DNA of 64,000 nucleotides from Epiperipatus broadwayi (Eukaryota; Onychophora; Udeonychophora; Euonychophora; Peripatidae), in contig JAQFVV010012669.1 in the NCBI GenBank assembly GCA_028023455.1, positions 312,001-376,000 on the forward strand, given 5' to 3'. A model generated the notes under the pieces. The model was not told the DNA's origin. It did not search any database and saw only the letters and a list, made by a program, of their open reading frames with translations. The translations under genes and the position numbers were made by a program. Within the stretch, counting starts at the first letter, position 1. Each line of letters starts with the position of its first letter. Shown in pieces: positions 46,600 through 57,874 of the stretch.

Positions 46600-47300
46600 G
46601 TGATCGATGATGTCTTGCGGTGCGCATATAAAGACATTGTTAATGTAGCATATGTATAAACAATTCATGTGTGTTTATAAAGCCAATTATATTAGTTTCT
46701 TTATAAGTCAAGATCTGACTACAAATAATTATACTAATGGATAAACCCATTGGCCATGATATGTGTTATCTCTATATATAGCCACACTATCTATCCAAGT
46801 CAGAAACTCTACAAGGAATTTACTTCTCCATGTGTTTGTCCCTTTATTTTTAATAATTAATGGATTATTTTAATTAATTATTTGCAGTTTATAGTCATGT
46901 TAAATTTTGTGACAACAAAAGAAGCCATTTTAGGATGGTTAGAAATGATGGTTTTTTTAATGATAACTACAAATTTAAAAGATGATTTTATAGCATATTG
47001 GCCAAAACTTAATTATTCTTTAAGTAATTCCACTAGATATTTGAATGTTTCATAATAATACACTCTTCCAAAATCAATCACTAACTGGAATGGGTTAAGC
47101 TCTTTGTGCATTTTAATATTTGCAAATAATCTAGGCAGTTCTTTTTTTTTTGGTTTTGATATTGCAATTGTTTAATCTATTGAATTTTAATGCTGCAATT
47201 TGAGTGAACATTTTCTCTTCGAATGTGTTATTGTTTAACGTACAAATCGATGACCTTTGTCATTACAAAAATTAATATGTAAATAGTATTTAAATCAGTA
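46600..47300 (-). pseudogene. Penelope-like element, RT fingers and palm remnant
   Basis: Minus strand: LPRLFANIKMHKELNPFQLV near 47145-47080, equivalent to PRLYGLPKIHK of PLE RTs, followed by YETFKYLVELLKE, SSFKFVVIIKK and MASFVVTKFNMTI (equivalent to SFDVVSLFTNVP) down to 46895. Lower down, NTYHGQWVYPL corresponds to the PLE GLPMGSPLS block. CYINNVFICAPQDI near 46640 is the active site with DD changed to NN, so catalysis is lost. Two or more stops. The endonuclease is not seen below 46600. Confidence 0.8.
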
Positions 47301-47569
47301 GAAATTTTTTTTCCCCAGCAGAATAACCATGAATATGATGGGAAAGTATCAAAAGTATACTTTGTGACAATAATTTAATAAACATATTTAAACCCTGACT
47401 TAGTATATATTTTTTATATTAGTATTAATATGGTAAAGTATCAATTAATATATATATATATTAATAAAAGAAAAACATAATTACTTCTCTATAAAGCTCT
47501 TATCAGAAAGCACAAAATAAATATGTGGACCATAAAAGAATGGTTCTGGCTTGATAATGCCCCAAGAAT
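47301..47569. other. AT-rich spacer
   Basis: No supported feature. Confidence 0.3.
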
Positions 47570-48120
47570 TGCAGCACCATTTGTAACAAAATAAAAATTA
47601 AAGTATGCCCTTCTTTTAAGGCCTCATAGATTTGAGAGCTGTAACCACAGAAAATGAAAACTTTAATATAATTTGAATGAAAATACACCCCAATTGTTGG
47701 TCACCATTTGCAACTGAACAAAAATATGCTCTGAAGTTGAATGCCATTGATAACAAAATAAAATTATAGGTTGTACTGTATTTGATCACTATTTGTAACA
47801 GAATAAAAATATGAATCAAGGAAAAACAATCCTAATTTAATAATCCATGTGAACTGTAGTGTCATTTGTAACAGAATTAAAATAATAAACTAAGTTAAAG
47901 TGAATATCAATCAATGAATAATGATCTAATACTTAATTCAATAAAACAATGATAATAATCTTTGCTGTAAACTCATGAATTCAAACAGCATTCACAACAA
48001 ATAGAAAACAAGTGATATCATTATTTCAAACTGCTCTAAAATATGTGCATTATTAATAGCATTAAAATATTATAAAATATGTGCATTATTCGCAATAGAT
48101 TAAAAATAAAGCAATAAAAC
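47570..48120. repeat. Degenerate tandem (minisatellite-like) array
   Basis: The word catttgtaacagaataaaaat recurs with changes near 47577, 47703, 47750, 47790 and 47860, and more loosely near 47990, 48045 and 48085, at uneven spacings of roughly 40-75 bp. Neighbouring words such as aaatatg follow several copies. Non-coding. Confidence 0.55.
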
Positions 48121-48389
48121 CAAATATCATTATCTTATAAATAACAATCTTATAATATAATAAAAACAATGATAAAGAATTAGACAGATAAACATTAATA
48201 TTCCTTATGAGTCAAAACACTTTATAATAATATTAAATTATACCAAAAGGCATATATTATTTTATTTATATTTAAATGAAATAATTCATGGATGGATTAG
48301 ATAATAATTTGAATATGCCCTGCAGATCTAAAATACTATTGATATCTAAATAAATAGATAACCTTTTATTTAAATATTTACAATTACAA

Positions 48390-48729
48390 ATCACTTTCAA
48401 ATGAAGACAGATTGTATGGAAGAACTATCTAATATTAAATGGTACATGGTTAGATTTTGTAGGGAAAAAAGGTGAAAAGACAATTGCCTAATCAAAAAGT
48501 ATACATACACTTTTTGAATGGGATTTAGTATAAATAATAAATAAAAAAACAACATTGTAGAGATTGATGGTATATCAGACAAAATGAGAAGATTAATTAT
48601 TCAAATTAAGGAAAAATATCAAATGCAGATAATTGAGATTTATGCCGCAACTAGCTTTCATTGTGATGAAGAAGTAGTGGGTTTTATATGGATGTGCAGA
48701 AAGCATTTTTGATAAGAACAAACATCATT
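48390..48729 (+). pseudogene. LINE-A copy 3, endonuclease N-terminal part
   Basis: Plus strand: EIDGISDKMRRLIIQIKEKY with QMQIIEIYAATSFHCDEEVV, the endonuclease start and QVYAPT-equivalent motif, then frameshifted YMDVQKAF. Cut by the RZ1 insertion; the frame continues from 49020. Confidence 0.8.
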
Positions 48730-49019
48730 AAAACAGACAAAACTCTCCATACAGTAGTGCCACTCAGTGTCAAGGAGAGTAATCAATGAATGCCAGAAGG
48801 CTTGTGCATAAAATCCTTATCTAGTGCCCACTCATCCAATATTCCCAGACTAGTTTCTGAATGAGTAGGCACTAGATAGGGATTTTAGGCACAAACCTTC
48901 TGGCATCTATTGATTACTCTGGTTGGCACTGAGTGGCACTACTGTATGGAGAGTTTTGCCTGTTTTAATAACAGTAATGTGCTAGCATAAGAAATAGTGA
49001 TCATGTGGTGTTTAGTGAT
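48730..49019. mobile_element. RZ1 block 3 inserted in LINE-A, exact 11-bp TSD, ribozyme lost
   Basis: A 290-bp RZ1 insertion flanked by caaacatcatt (48719-48729 and 49020-49030), which also joins the two LINE-A halves in register. Left arm minus, right arm plus, meeting near 48860. The minus arm keeps stem II's 3' strand onset, GAAA, ACUAGU, C and UGGGAAUAUUGGAU, but the CUGAUGA strand is gone at the junction, so no complete hammerhead remains. Confidence 0.88.
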
Positions 49020-50035
49020 CAAACATCATTTTTAAATTCCCACCAATGATTTTAATGCTAGAATTGGTAAATAATTTAAAAAGTGTTATGAGTAAATATG
49101 TTATGGTGACAGAAACGAGAGAAGATGCAGATTTTGGAATTTATAAAAAAAAAAATTTATAATATGAATTATTTCTTTAAGAAAAATGCTAAATAAAAAT
49201 GGAGATGAAAGCATCCGAACGAAGATACAACAGAATTGGATTATATTTTTTCTAACAGAAAATATATATTTTATGATTATAATCATTTTTGATAAATTCA
49301 ACATAGACAGTGATTATTGATTAGTGAGATGTAAAATGCATGTTCATGCAAAACTGGAGACATAAAGAGTTAATATTCCTAACTTTCAGAAACACTCCAA
49401 TGAATTTAAATTAGTACTTGAAAAACATTTAACTAATAGTGCATGATTTTATTCAAGACTGAATTATAAGACTGTAATTTATTAGTAAATTTTCTATTGA
49501 GATAAGACAATGCTTGAAGAGAGAAAGAAATGTGACATAGATTCTTTAAAAAAAAATTGAATATCTGGAGTATTATAAAATTCTATGAAAAAGAGTTAAG
49601 AATACAAAAAAATATAATTGCATATTAGTAAAAAAATCTATAAAAGTCTCAAAAATGTAAAACAACATATTGATAATGGAAGGTAAATTATTTCTGCATT
49701 AGGAAGAAAATATGAAACTATTACTAAAAAGAGAGATGACATCATGAAATGTGTGAAAGAGTTCTATAAAGAATTATATAGTAGTAAAGAAAAAGAAAAC
49801 AAACTATCTCAAAAATGGAGATTATTTAAATCATCTAAATTTTGCAGATGATGTTATTGCTTTTGTAAAGAATATTTCAGAACTTCAAAAAATACTGCAA
49901 GAATTATTAATTGAAAATAAGAAAGTAAAACTAAAGATAAATGCTTACAAAGACTAAAATAATGTTCAAGTATTTTCTCAGAAGAAAATAAAAATTTATA
50001 ATTTTATTTCTACAATAAGGGAAAAAAATGAAACT
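49020..50035 (+). pseudogene. LINE-A copy 3, rest of endonuclease, linker, and a misplaced RT fragment
   Basis: Plus-strand remnants FKIPTNDFNARIGK-like near 49035-49070 (the NDFNA endonuclease motif) and SDY.LVRCKMHVHAKL near 49310-49360. A linker stretch from 49730 (DDIMKCVKEFYKELYSSKEK) is interrupted by GDYLNHLNFADDVIAFVKNI near 49820-49875, an intact FADD active site that belongs further downstream. The linker stretch then repeats from 50050, so a second copy or internal duplication is spliced in. Confidence 0.72.
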
Positions 50036-51045
50036 ATTACTAAAAAGATAGATGATATCATTAAATATGCAGAAGAGTTTTGTCAAGAATTATATAGCAA
50101 TAAAGAACAAGAAAAAGTACATCTTATAATTACTATATCTTCTGAATTATCCAGGATTATAAATGAATAAGTGAGACCTGCAATTGAATTTATGAAGACG
50201 GAAAAAGCTCTAGATAATGATAGAATTACAATCGATATCTTAAAAGAAACAGGAGAAGAAATAGAACAATTTTTGGCAAATTTATATACCAAATATCTAA
50301 GTAATAAAGATCTACCAGATGATTGGAAGAATGCAGTATTCATATTAATATTTAAATAAGGTAATAAAGAAGATATTAGAAAAAACAGACCTATCGGTTT
50401 TATATAAAATTTTTACCTTACAGAGAGCTTTGAATTTCAACCAACTAAAAGATCAGACTGTATCAAGAGAAGTTATTGAAAAGACCAATGAAAATGAGTT
50501 ACCATTATGCTTTGGATTTATAGATTATGAAAAGACATTAGATTCTATAAAGCATTTCTTCAGTGATTAAAGCATTGGATTATTATGATATTGTCTTAGG
50601 ATATTGTCATATTCTGAAGAATATTTATAAAAATGCAACATCATCAATTAGATTACATAATTATACTAGGAAGGTTAATGTTGAGAAGGGTATAGTGGAA
50701 CTCCATATCACCAAAACTTTTTTTAGCAGTGCTGCAAGATGTATTATGTGGATTAAAATGGAAAGCTAAAGAAATAAAAGTAAATGGAGTATATTTAAGC
50801 CATTTAGATTTTTCAGATGATGTAGTAGTTTCTACAAACAATGCTTCAGAGCTTAGGGAAATGTTGCAAGAATTATCAGGTGAAAGTAAGAAATTGGGAT
50901 TAAGGGTAAATATTAAAAATACCAAAGTAATGTTCAATGGATTTTTTCAAAAGAAGAAAATAAAGACTGATAATGATAAGTTAGAAGAAGTTAACAACTA
51001 CATATATCTTGGTCAGATTATTACTACAAATAAAAACATATGAAA
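50036..51045 (+). pseudogene. LINE-A copy 3, reverse transcriptase domain
   Basis: Plus strand: KKIDDIIKYAEEFCQELYSN, then AIEFMKTEKALDNDRITIDI and LPDDWKNAVFILIFK (50171-50359), KKTNENELPLCFGFIDYEK near 50490, and in the 104-codon frame 50729-51043 LQDVLCGLKWKAKEIKVNGV, LSHLDFSDDVVVS, KLGLRVNIKNTKVMFNG, EVNNYIYLGQI. The active site is SDD where the family has ADD, which keeps the two aspartates. The domain order matches RTE-like endonuclease-RT elements. Broken by stops and at least two frameshifts. Confidence 0.85.
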
Positions 51046-51945
51046 TGAGGTTAATCATAGAATTAAACTTGGAGTGCTTTTGGTAAAAATAATTTAATAT
51101 TAAAAGGAAATATGCCTATGTGCTTGAAAAGGAAAGTTTTTAATAAATGTAGTTCTTACTTATGGATCTGAGACTTGGATTCTTAACAGAAGAGCAATAC
51201 AGAGACTTCAGACCACTCAATGAAGTATGAAGAATTGGGAGTAACAAGAAGAGATCAAATGATTTAAAAGACCTAGAAAAACTACATCCCATTACATTGT
51301 GGAAAAACAGAGAAAAATAAGCATCCTTTTTCAATAAAGTTAATTGATGATGCCAATAGATGCAGCCACACATTACATTGAATTAAGTAAAGCTTTAAAT
51401 TGTAAATACACATTTAGAGATGAGGATGGGATCAATGTAAATGTAAGTTCTAGATATCGTCAGAAATAGTCATTTTAAAATAGTTTTAAATGAAGAAAAT
51501 CATTTTCCTGTGGTAGTATTTAAAGTCTCAGCAGCTGGATTGGAAAATATATATTTATAGTGTTTCCATGAATTTGGCAATCTTGTTACTATTTGTCACC
51601 CTTGTTATCTTGGTTCATCTATACTTTCTGGATCAATTTATCTTGCTGACATAGAAACTATTCACCAAATATTTGGAAAAAAGATTTTTCTAATTTGGGA
51701 ATTCTCAGAGTTATCTTTAAAACAGAAGATCCAAAGATATTGTGATAAATAACTGGATAACACACTTCTAAGAGATCCCATGTGAGATGGATGGATGAAA
51801 TAAGGAAGTAGGCTAGGTAATGTGGTGAAGAAAGATTAGATATTGGAGAAGATGGATTACATTTGGAGAGACTCTTCATCATGAAGTGGATCAAAATGGT
51901 TGAAAATGATGCTGGTAAATCAAAAGATAAAAGTTTATAATTGTT
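51046..51945 (+). pseudogene. LINE-A copy 3, C-terminal region and 3' end
   Basis: Plus-strand frames CLKRKVFNKC, then LTYGSETWILNRRAIQRLQT near 51150-51205. After an unreadable gap, RSHVRWMDEIRK near 51775-51810 and LERLFIMKWIK. It parallels the minus-strand copy at 7300-7880. The 3' terminus is probably close to 51945. Confidence 0.75.
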
Positions 51946-53030
51946 GTACAAATGAGGTTTCTAAAATATATAAAAACTAACATGGAATCACATCTACATA
52001 ATTAACGCAATTAAGTTAGCCTAGATTTAAAATTTTAGGTTTTATACATTTCTGATTATTATCTTGACGAAATATGACTACTAGACTAGATCTATAAGTG
52101 CATTTATAATTCAGGCTTGAATTCTAATCTTTACTAACAAAGGCAAAAGCTAGAAAGCGGTTTGAAGATGGGTTTTTTTTATATAAACTAAACTATCTAG
52201 GGTCCGTTGATCTCAAACTTACAATAGGTAACTCTAATGTAAATAAAAATAAGTATTCTTGGAAGTATATGGGCAAGTATACATGGTTATGAGAGGTCAT
52301 GTTACGTTGCTATTATCTCAAATTCATCATTCTTATTACCACTTTTAACCATGCGCGACTATATTGCGTATTTGTATCTTTTTAACGATGGTTTAGTTCG
52401 TATTTCAGCACCCAGTTTATTTTTTACTCATTTAATATTGAAAAATTAAATTCGATGAATAACTGAACTGTGCGAATAGATGCTTTAAAGTCATAGTAAA
52501 AAGTATTTACATTTTTAAACGAGGAGCACCATTTGATATACGTTTAGATGCATTTGCGTTCCTCAGATCGATTTCTATAAACATAACAAAACTCATTTTT
52601 AATTTTTTATTCTCAACTTTCTTGTCTTTGCTTTTTTTTTTCGGAGTAAGAATGTTTATACTAATTTATGAATGGTTTCTAATGATAGTATGTATATGGT
52701 TGTGGGATTGTCTCACACCTGTCAAAGTTCAAACCTTAGAATCAAACTCCCCATTACATAACATTTCGAAACATGCATAAGTGTGTATGTAAATTATATT
52801 TCAGTCACGAATATTTGAAGAAATTATGTATATTTTTTGTTTTATCAATGTACTCTTTATCAATTTCACCAAATTATAATCATATATCAGTGCAGAACAC
52901 TCTCTCACTTTCCGTGCATTTCACAAACAATCTTCAATCGTCAAGTGAGCTAGAGATATCAAATATTTGAATTTCCATGACTCTGTTGACAGCTTGACTA
53001 CACAATCAAAACTAGTTACTAACTACTTAC
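51946..53030. other. Spacer, nothing recognised
   Basis: Less uniformly AT-rich around 52190-52420. No gene or repeat supported. Confidence 0.35.
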
Positions 53031-53120
53031 AATAAATTTGTTACTCAGACTTTCAAATTCCCTACAGCTATTCACTCTATCTTATACAACCAATATACAT
53101 GACCACATACGAGTAACAAG

Positions 53121-53189
53121 GATAAATAATCTCCAATATACATATTTCATGCTGAACCAGAACTCATCAGTTGGTCCAGATCATCATCT
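53121..53189 (-). ncRNA. Hammerhead ribozyme motif, RZ2 second copy, left arm
   Basis: The minus strand reads ACCAA, CUGAUGA, GUUCU-GGUUC-AGCAU, GAAA, AUA-UG-UAU, A, UUGG. The core is complete. Stem II has a U-C mismatch in the middle and a G-U first pair; CCAA/UUGG closes stem I. Activity doubtful but the motif is unmistakable. Confidence 0.68.
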
Positions 53190-53542
53190 GCCACACACAT
53201 ATATAATCAGTGCTCAGTTTTTATTAATAAAAAAAAATCTTCAAAGTTTAATGGACAGGTTTAATCTTCCCCACTCTCGACCTCTTGTCACCCATGTTAT
53301 TAAAAATCTGATGATGAAATGCTCAAAACCTTTGTTAATGAAATTTGACTTTAAATCACTCTAACCCACATGTATAGTATTTTAATATGTCCATCAATAA
53401 TGGCTTTGAGTATTCCATCATCAGATTTTCAATAACACGGATGGCTGAATAGTTGGAAGGTGGAGAAGATTGTAACCTGTCCATTAAAGTTTGAAAATTT
53501 GCTATCTTAATATAAACTGAGCACTGATTATGTATATTTATG

Positions 53543-53608
53543 GAAGATGATGATCTGAACCAAATGATGAGTGTTGGTTTAACATGCATAATGGAGACCA
53601 TTTATCTT
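53543..53608 (+). ncRNA. Decayed hammerhead motif, RZ2 second copy, right arm
   Basis: Reads AACCAA, AUGAUGA, GUGUU-GGUUU-AACAU, GCAU, AAUGGAG. C3 is changed to A and GAAA to GCAU, so it should be dead. Recognised by alignment with the other arm. Confidence 0.6.
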
Positions 53609-53754
53609 TTTCACATGTATGTGAATCATGTGTACCAGTTGTATAAGATGGAGTGGAAAGCTGTAGGGAGATTGATTGAAAGTCTGAATTCAAATCCCTT
53701 CTAATTGCATTAAGTTCAGTATAGTCAATATACTTGTATGTAAATAATAAATTT

Positions 53755-55360
53755 ATTTAAAAATGCAAATACATTGATGAGTCATTTTAGAAAACAAACT
53801 ATGGGTCTCGATTATTAATACAAATATATTATTAGACATAATTGTGGCAGTAATAAAAATAGTTTCCAGAAAGAAAAGCAATGCCAGCTATAATACTAAA
53901 TTTAATTTTAGATCATTATTATAAGCAAGATACTTCATTCATTTTACATTTACTGGTAGTTGAAGATCTGTTAGGATGGATTTTTTTTTAAACTTTATTG
54001 ATAACAAACTATGTTCAAATATTAACATATTTACTTAGAATAAATTTGTTACATAGGCAAAAATATGATGAAACTGCAAGCATAATGGTACAAGTTGTTT
54101 AATTGCAGTGAAGGGTGATCCAAATATTTTAATATTACATAATTATGATAATCTGGGTAAAATGAAAATACACACAGAAAGGATAGTTTTCTATTGCCTA
54201 GCATGCTTTCAATATATTTTTACTATATATAACACAGTATTATTAATATGTATTATTAAAAAAACTATCTATTCTGTGTGTATTCACAACAATTGAATTA
54301 CATAATCATGATAACTAAACTGAAGAAGAGTCCAGATATTTGTTTCCCAAGAGTAAACTACTATGGGAAATGTTAAGGGAAATAAAAGTTTAAGCTATGA
54401 GAGAGCACAACTGAAGTAGATTGTAGATTGACAAGTTTTAGTCATGATGTTCCTGTGTAAAAATTTGAGAGAGTAAAGGTATAAGTTAAATCATACTTTT
54501 TTTTTTTAGTACATTGTATTTTTTTAATGTCAAATATTATGGGATAGCATGTAAGGGACATAGTGTGTGAATAATGACAGATGCAAAATATAGGGCTGAA
54601 AGTATGATTGTAGGCATATGAAACATAAATATATGTAGAAATGAGAAGTATGGATAGATTTAAAAAAAAATGTAGTATTCCAGAAATTTATTGCCCCAAA
54701 CACATCTAACTTTAAAATCTAGCTTGAATTGAACGTTGAGGAATATTTTGATTGGAATTTTCTGTAATTAATTAAAAAGAAATTTCAGTCATGATTGAGG
54801 AGTAAAAATATCTTGAACTTTGATTAGAATTTTAGTTACTTGCACAGTTATCAATAGAATCTGGATGGATAAGCTATTCTATTTAAATCTTTAAATATGC
54901 CAATGAGAGATTTGATATCATACTTATCTAATAGATCTATGAAAAATGATCATTTGACTTATAAAACTTAAACAAGTAATGGCTTTGGAGGTTGGATAGA
55001 TTAGAAAAAATTGCAATATACATTTTGGCCCTAATATATGTTACAAAATATTTGAGGTATATCGAACTGAGCCCCAGAGGTATGCTTCTATTATAGACAA
55101 TTTTTTTAATCATAGATCTTGTTAAAAAGCTGCATCCATGAATCATAGTAGGCAGTTATTCCACTACTAAAAAAAGCATTCACTGTACGAACTTTCACAA
55201 TGGGATATACCATTTTTGGACAAAATACATTCATTTTTGTACTAAATGTGTTCATGATGAGACTATTTAAATGATGGTTAATTGCATTGTAGACCAAGAA
55301 ATTGGGATGCTAAGAAAGGATGAAGGGTTACCCTTGAAAAAAAGATGGTAGTTTATTGTT

Positions 55361-55392
<32 letters not shown>

Positions 55393-56735
55393 CTAACTAT
55401 CCATATGTCATTAATATTAATTTGCACTCACATATGGCTGGATGACATATGCTAATGTTTGTGCTTTTTTGCTTTAAAAAAATTATTAAATATGAGTAAT
55501 AAAATTATTCATATTAAAAAAAAGAATTACAGCATGATAGTAGATGAACAATCTGATATAAAATTAATAGGTGTTTATAGGAGTTAACTTAGATCTATCA
55601 TCAAGTTTATTGGTTTAGTTTGACTTCTCTAATTTTTCTTTTATGGTATTATATTTGTATAGGATCTTGGTGTAGGAAAATCTGTATTATGACCCATGTA
55701 TATAACATGAAGTGAGTGATGATGAATGTTACATTATCTGTTAGCATATTTCCCTCTCCTAGCACTGATGTGATGATTACTCATATCCACATAATCTTCA
55801 AGGGGGATTGATTCGTGAACAGAATATTGCTAATTTTTTTATTTATTAATAATATATATATATAGTTTTGATTTTACAGCATTTCAAAATACACATAATA
55901 CTTTCTACAGTTTATTTTATATAAAAATATAGTCCTAACTATAATTGTTTTTTCCTCCTTTGTTATTTTATTAACACTGCTCTGGCCGTGGATTAAGGCC
56001 TTATTTATGACTTTTTGTTGTAACCATTAGCTATCAAGGTATTATGTATAAAATTTATTTCTTCTCTCAGTCAGGATTTATTTGCAAGATTTACTGCTCA
56101 AATAAAGAGAATTTTTGTAACAAAAAAATCTCAGATCATGAAAGATGAAAATCTTAATTATCTATCTGTATGTGTGTGTGTGTTTCTAAAAACAGATGAT
56201 TAATACCACCAAGGGAGAAAAAATTCCCATCAGTCCCTATTCCATTGGAAATTTAACATAAAGATGAATACTGTGCATGATATGAAAAAAATCGTATCTT
56301 ATCTCTATTAGTGCCAGAATGCAAAAGTATCATTTCTACATTTGAGCTATATAAACCAGAAAGACCATGAAGATTCTTAAGAAACCAAATTATCTATAAA
56401 TGTGTATATACATTTAAGTTATCTCCTCACAGCAAAAAAAAGTAAAGCTCATTAATCAAAATAAGTATTAACTTTATATTAGACTATTCATTTATTATTA
56501 CTTCCACATCATATTAAAACATTTTTTGATTAAATAGACATGTTTGGTACTGCTAAAATATTTTTAAAATAATATTCTTTATTCAAATAATGGACAGGCT
56601 TATCCTAGAAAAGATATCATTTATATCAGATACCAGTGCAAACGTTTTTAACATCTACACAGTATATGTTTGATGATATAAGTAAAATTTCCACTCCACA
56701 ATATATTTCTAAGACATATAAATAAAAACAATAAA
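53755..56735. other. AT-rich spacer, nothing recognised
   Basis: About 3 kb with (TA)-rich tract at 55360-55391. A pair of inverted words (acacacagaa.ggatagttt and complement) at 54173-54195/54260-54285 hints at a small hairpin element. Confidence 0.35.
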
Positions 56736-56822
56736 CAAATGATTCCTAAGATGCATTTGTACTGAACCAGCACTCTTCAAATTGGTTAGATCAGAATCTC
56801 TCACACATATCTTCATCATTTG
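56736..56822 (-). ncRNA. Decayed hammerhead motif, RZ2-related
   Basis: Minus strand: outer stem I CAAAUGAU/AUCAUUUG and GAUUC/GAAUC, ACCAA, UUGAAGA, GUGCU-GGUUC-AGUAC, AAAU, GCAUC, UUAGG. Stem II and stem I pair well, but CUGAUGA has become UUGAAGA and GAAA is CAAA. It belongs to the same subfamily as 17149-17203. Confidence 0.55.
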
Positions 56823-57082
56823 TTCGGTGTTTATCAGCATCAAATTACTATATATTGATTTACAAATATCAAACTTTTCTGTCATCCATAACTTTGTCAC
56901 CAACCATTTTTGATAAACACTTTAGTTATTAAACATTTATAAATCAACATATTATATATATATCAGTGACGAAGCATGACTTTTTTTAGGAATGGAAGCA
57001 AACTTCTTTTTTTTATAATGTTTTTATTTCACTTGCCAATTTTTACATAATAGTGCATAATATATATATATTACACAAAATT
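56823..57082. other. AT-rich spacer
   Basis: No supported feature. Confidence 0.3.
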
Positions 57083-57225
57083 GCATTAGAATGCATTAGT
57101 CAAGTTCATTCTTTTATTATATATAAAACAAATCCAACTGTTAGTAAAAAAAACAGCATTAGAATGTGTTAGTCAAATTCATTCTTTCATTATATATAAA
57201 ACAATTCAGCTGTTAGTGAAAAAAA
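57083..57225. repeat. Tandem duplication, 73-bp unit x 2
   Basis: gcattagaatg.nttagtca, attcattctttnattatata and ctgttagt recur in order 73 bp apart. Confidence 0.85.
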
Positions 57226-57539
57226 ATTGAAAGTGAATTTTTTAAATTGAATTTTAATTAAAGCTTTTGAAAGTTTTAGTGAATTTTTCTATGGAAGCAC
57301 TCATTCCGTTCACTACATGGATGCTTCATCCATGATATATATATGTAAACATTAAAAGCCTAAATCTAGACTAGTCAATAAAGTGATCAAAATTACCCCA
57401 AATTTACAACTCAACCAGATTAGCCAAAAGAAAATAAACACAAGCAATGATTTCACTGCTATAGAAGACTTCTTAAGTGTCAAGGACTACAAGATAAACA
57501 TATTTATACTAAACATTATCGACAATTCAATTGATTACT

Positions 57540-57850
57540 CATACATCATTAATATTAAAAGAATTTTTAAATAAGTTAATTCCTTTAGAATCATACATTT
57601 TTAATAATAAAAATTCATTATTTCTTCTTTTTATTTCATTATTCTCAAAGAAAACAACCGTAGCCACATCAAATTTAATAGTGTAATCTGTTTCTGTTTC
57701 ATGAATATATAAAGCAGAACAGATATTTATTTCAAATCCTAGGGTTTTATGTACCTTTATTTCTTCATTTAAGCTCAAACTACTCTGATCTATATATACT
57801 TTTTTACAAAAACAAGGGATAATATATACAATTCCAGGAATAGTCTTTCT
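57540..57850 (-). pseudogene. PLE GIY-YIG endonuclease fragment, left (minus) member of a head-to-head pair
   Basis: Minus strand: FDRKTIPGIVYIIPCFCKKV, then YIDQSSLSLNEEIKVHK, the GIY-YIG core of Penelope-like elements (CxCxxxYIGQTxxSLxxRxxEHK), with IGQ changed to IDQ. The frame continues openly for about 60 more codons (NICSALYIHETETDYTIKFD) to 57539, where the conserved H of the ALYIHE segment fits the family's histidine region. RT part absent. The 137-codon frame starting at 57952 runs through the inverted-repeat centre into this copy. Confidence 0.8.
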
Positions 57851-57874
57851 ATCAAAAATTTTCTTTGTATAAAA

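Larger units (their letters stand above)
53040..53745. mobile_element. RZ2 fold-back insertion, second full copy
   Basis: Left arm about 53043-53345 and right arm about 53395-53690 are inverse complements with many mismatches, meeting near 53370. Possible 9-bp TSD aataaattt (53031-53039 and 53746-53754), weak in this composition. Arms are longer in the centre (shared ttaaaaatctgatgatgaaa region) than in 2989-3577, so that copy is truncated there or this one extended. One hammerhead motif per arm, diverging. Confidence 0.75.

Noticed and set aside
50083-50937. Minus-strand frames over LINE-A copy 3
   Set aside because: Antisense shadows of the plus-strand RT domain, whose motifs are clear.
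53038-53601. Plus- and minus-strand frames of 108 and 81 codons
   Set aside because: Both are translations of the RZ2 palindrome arms.
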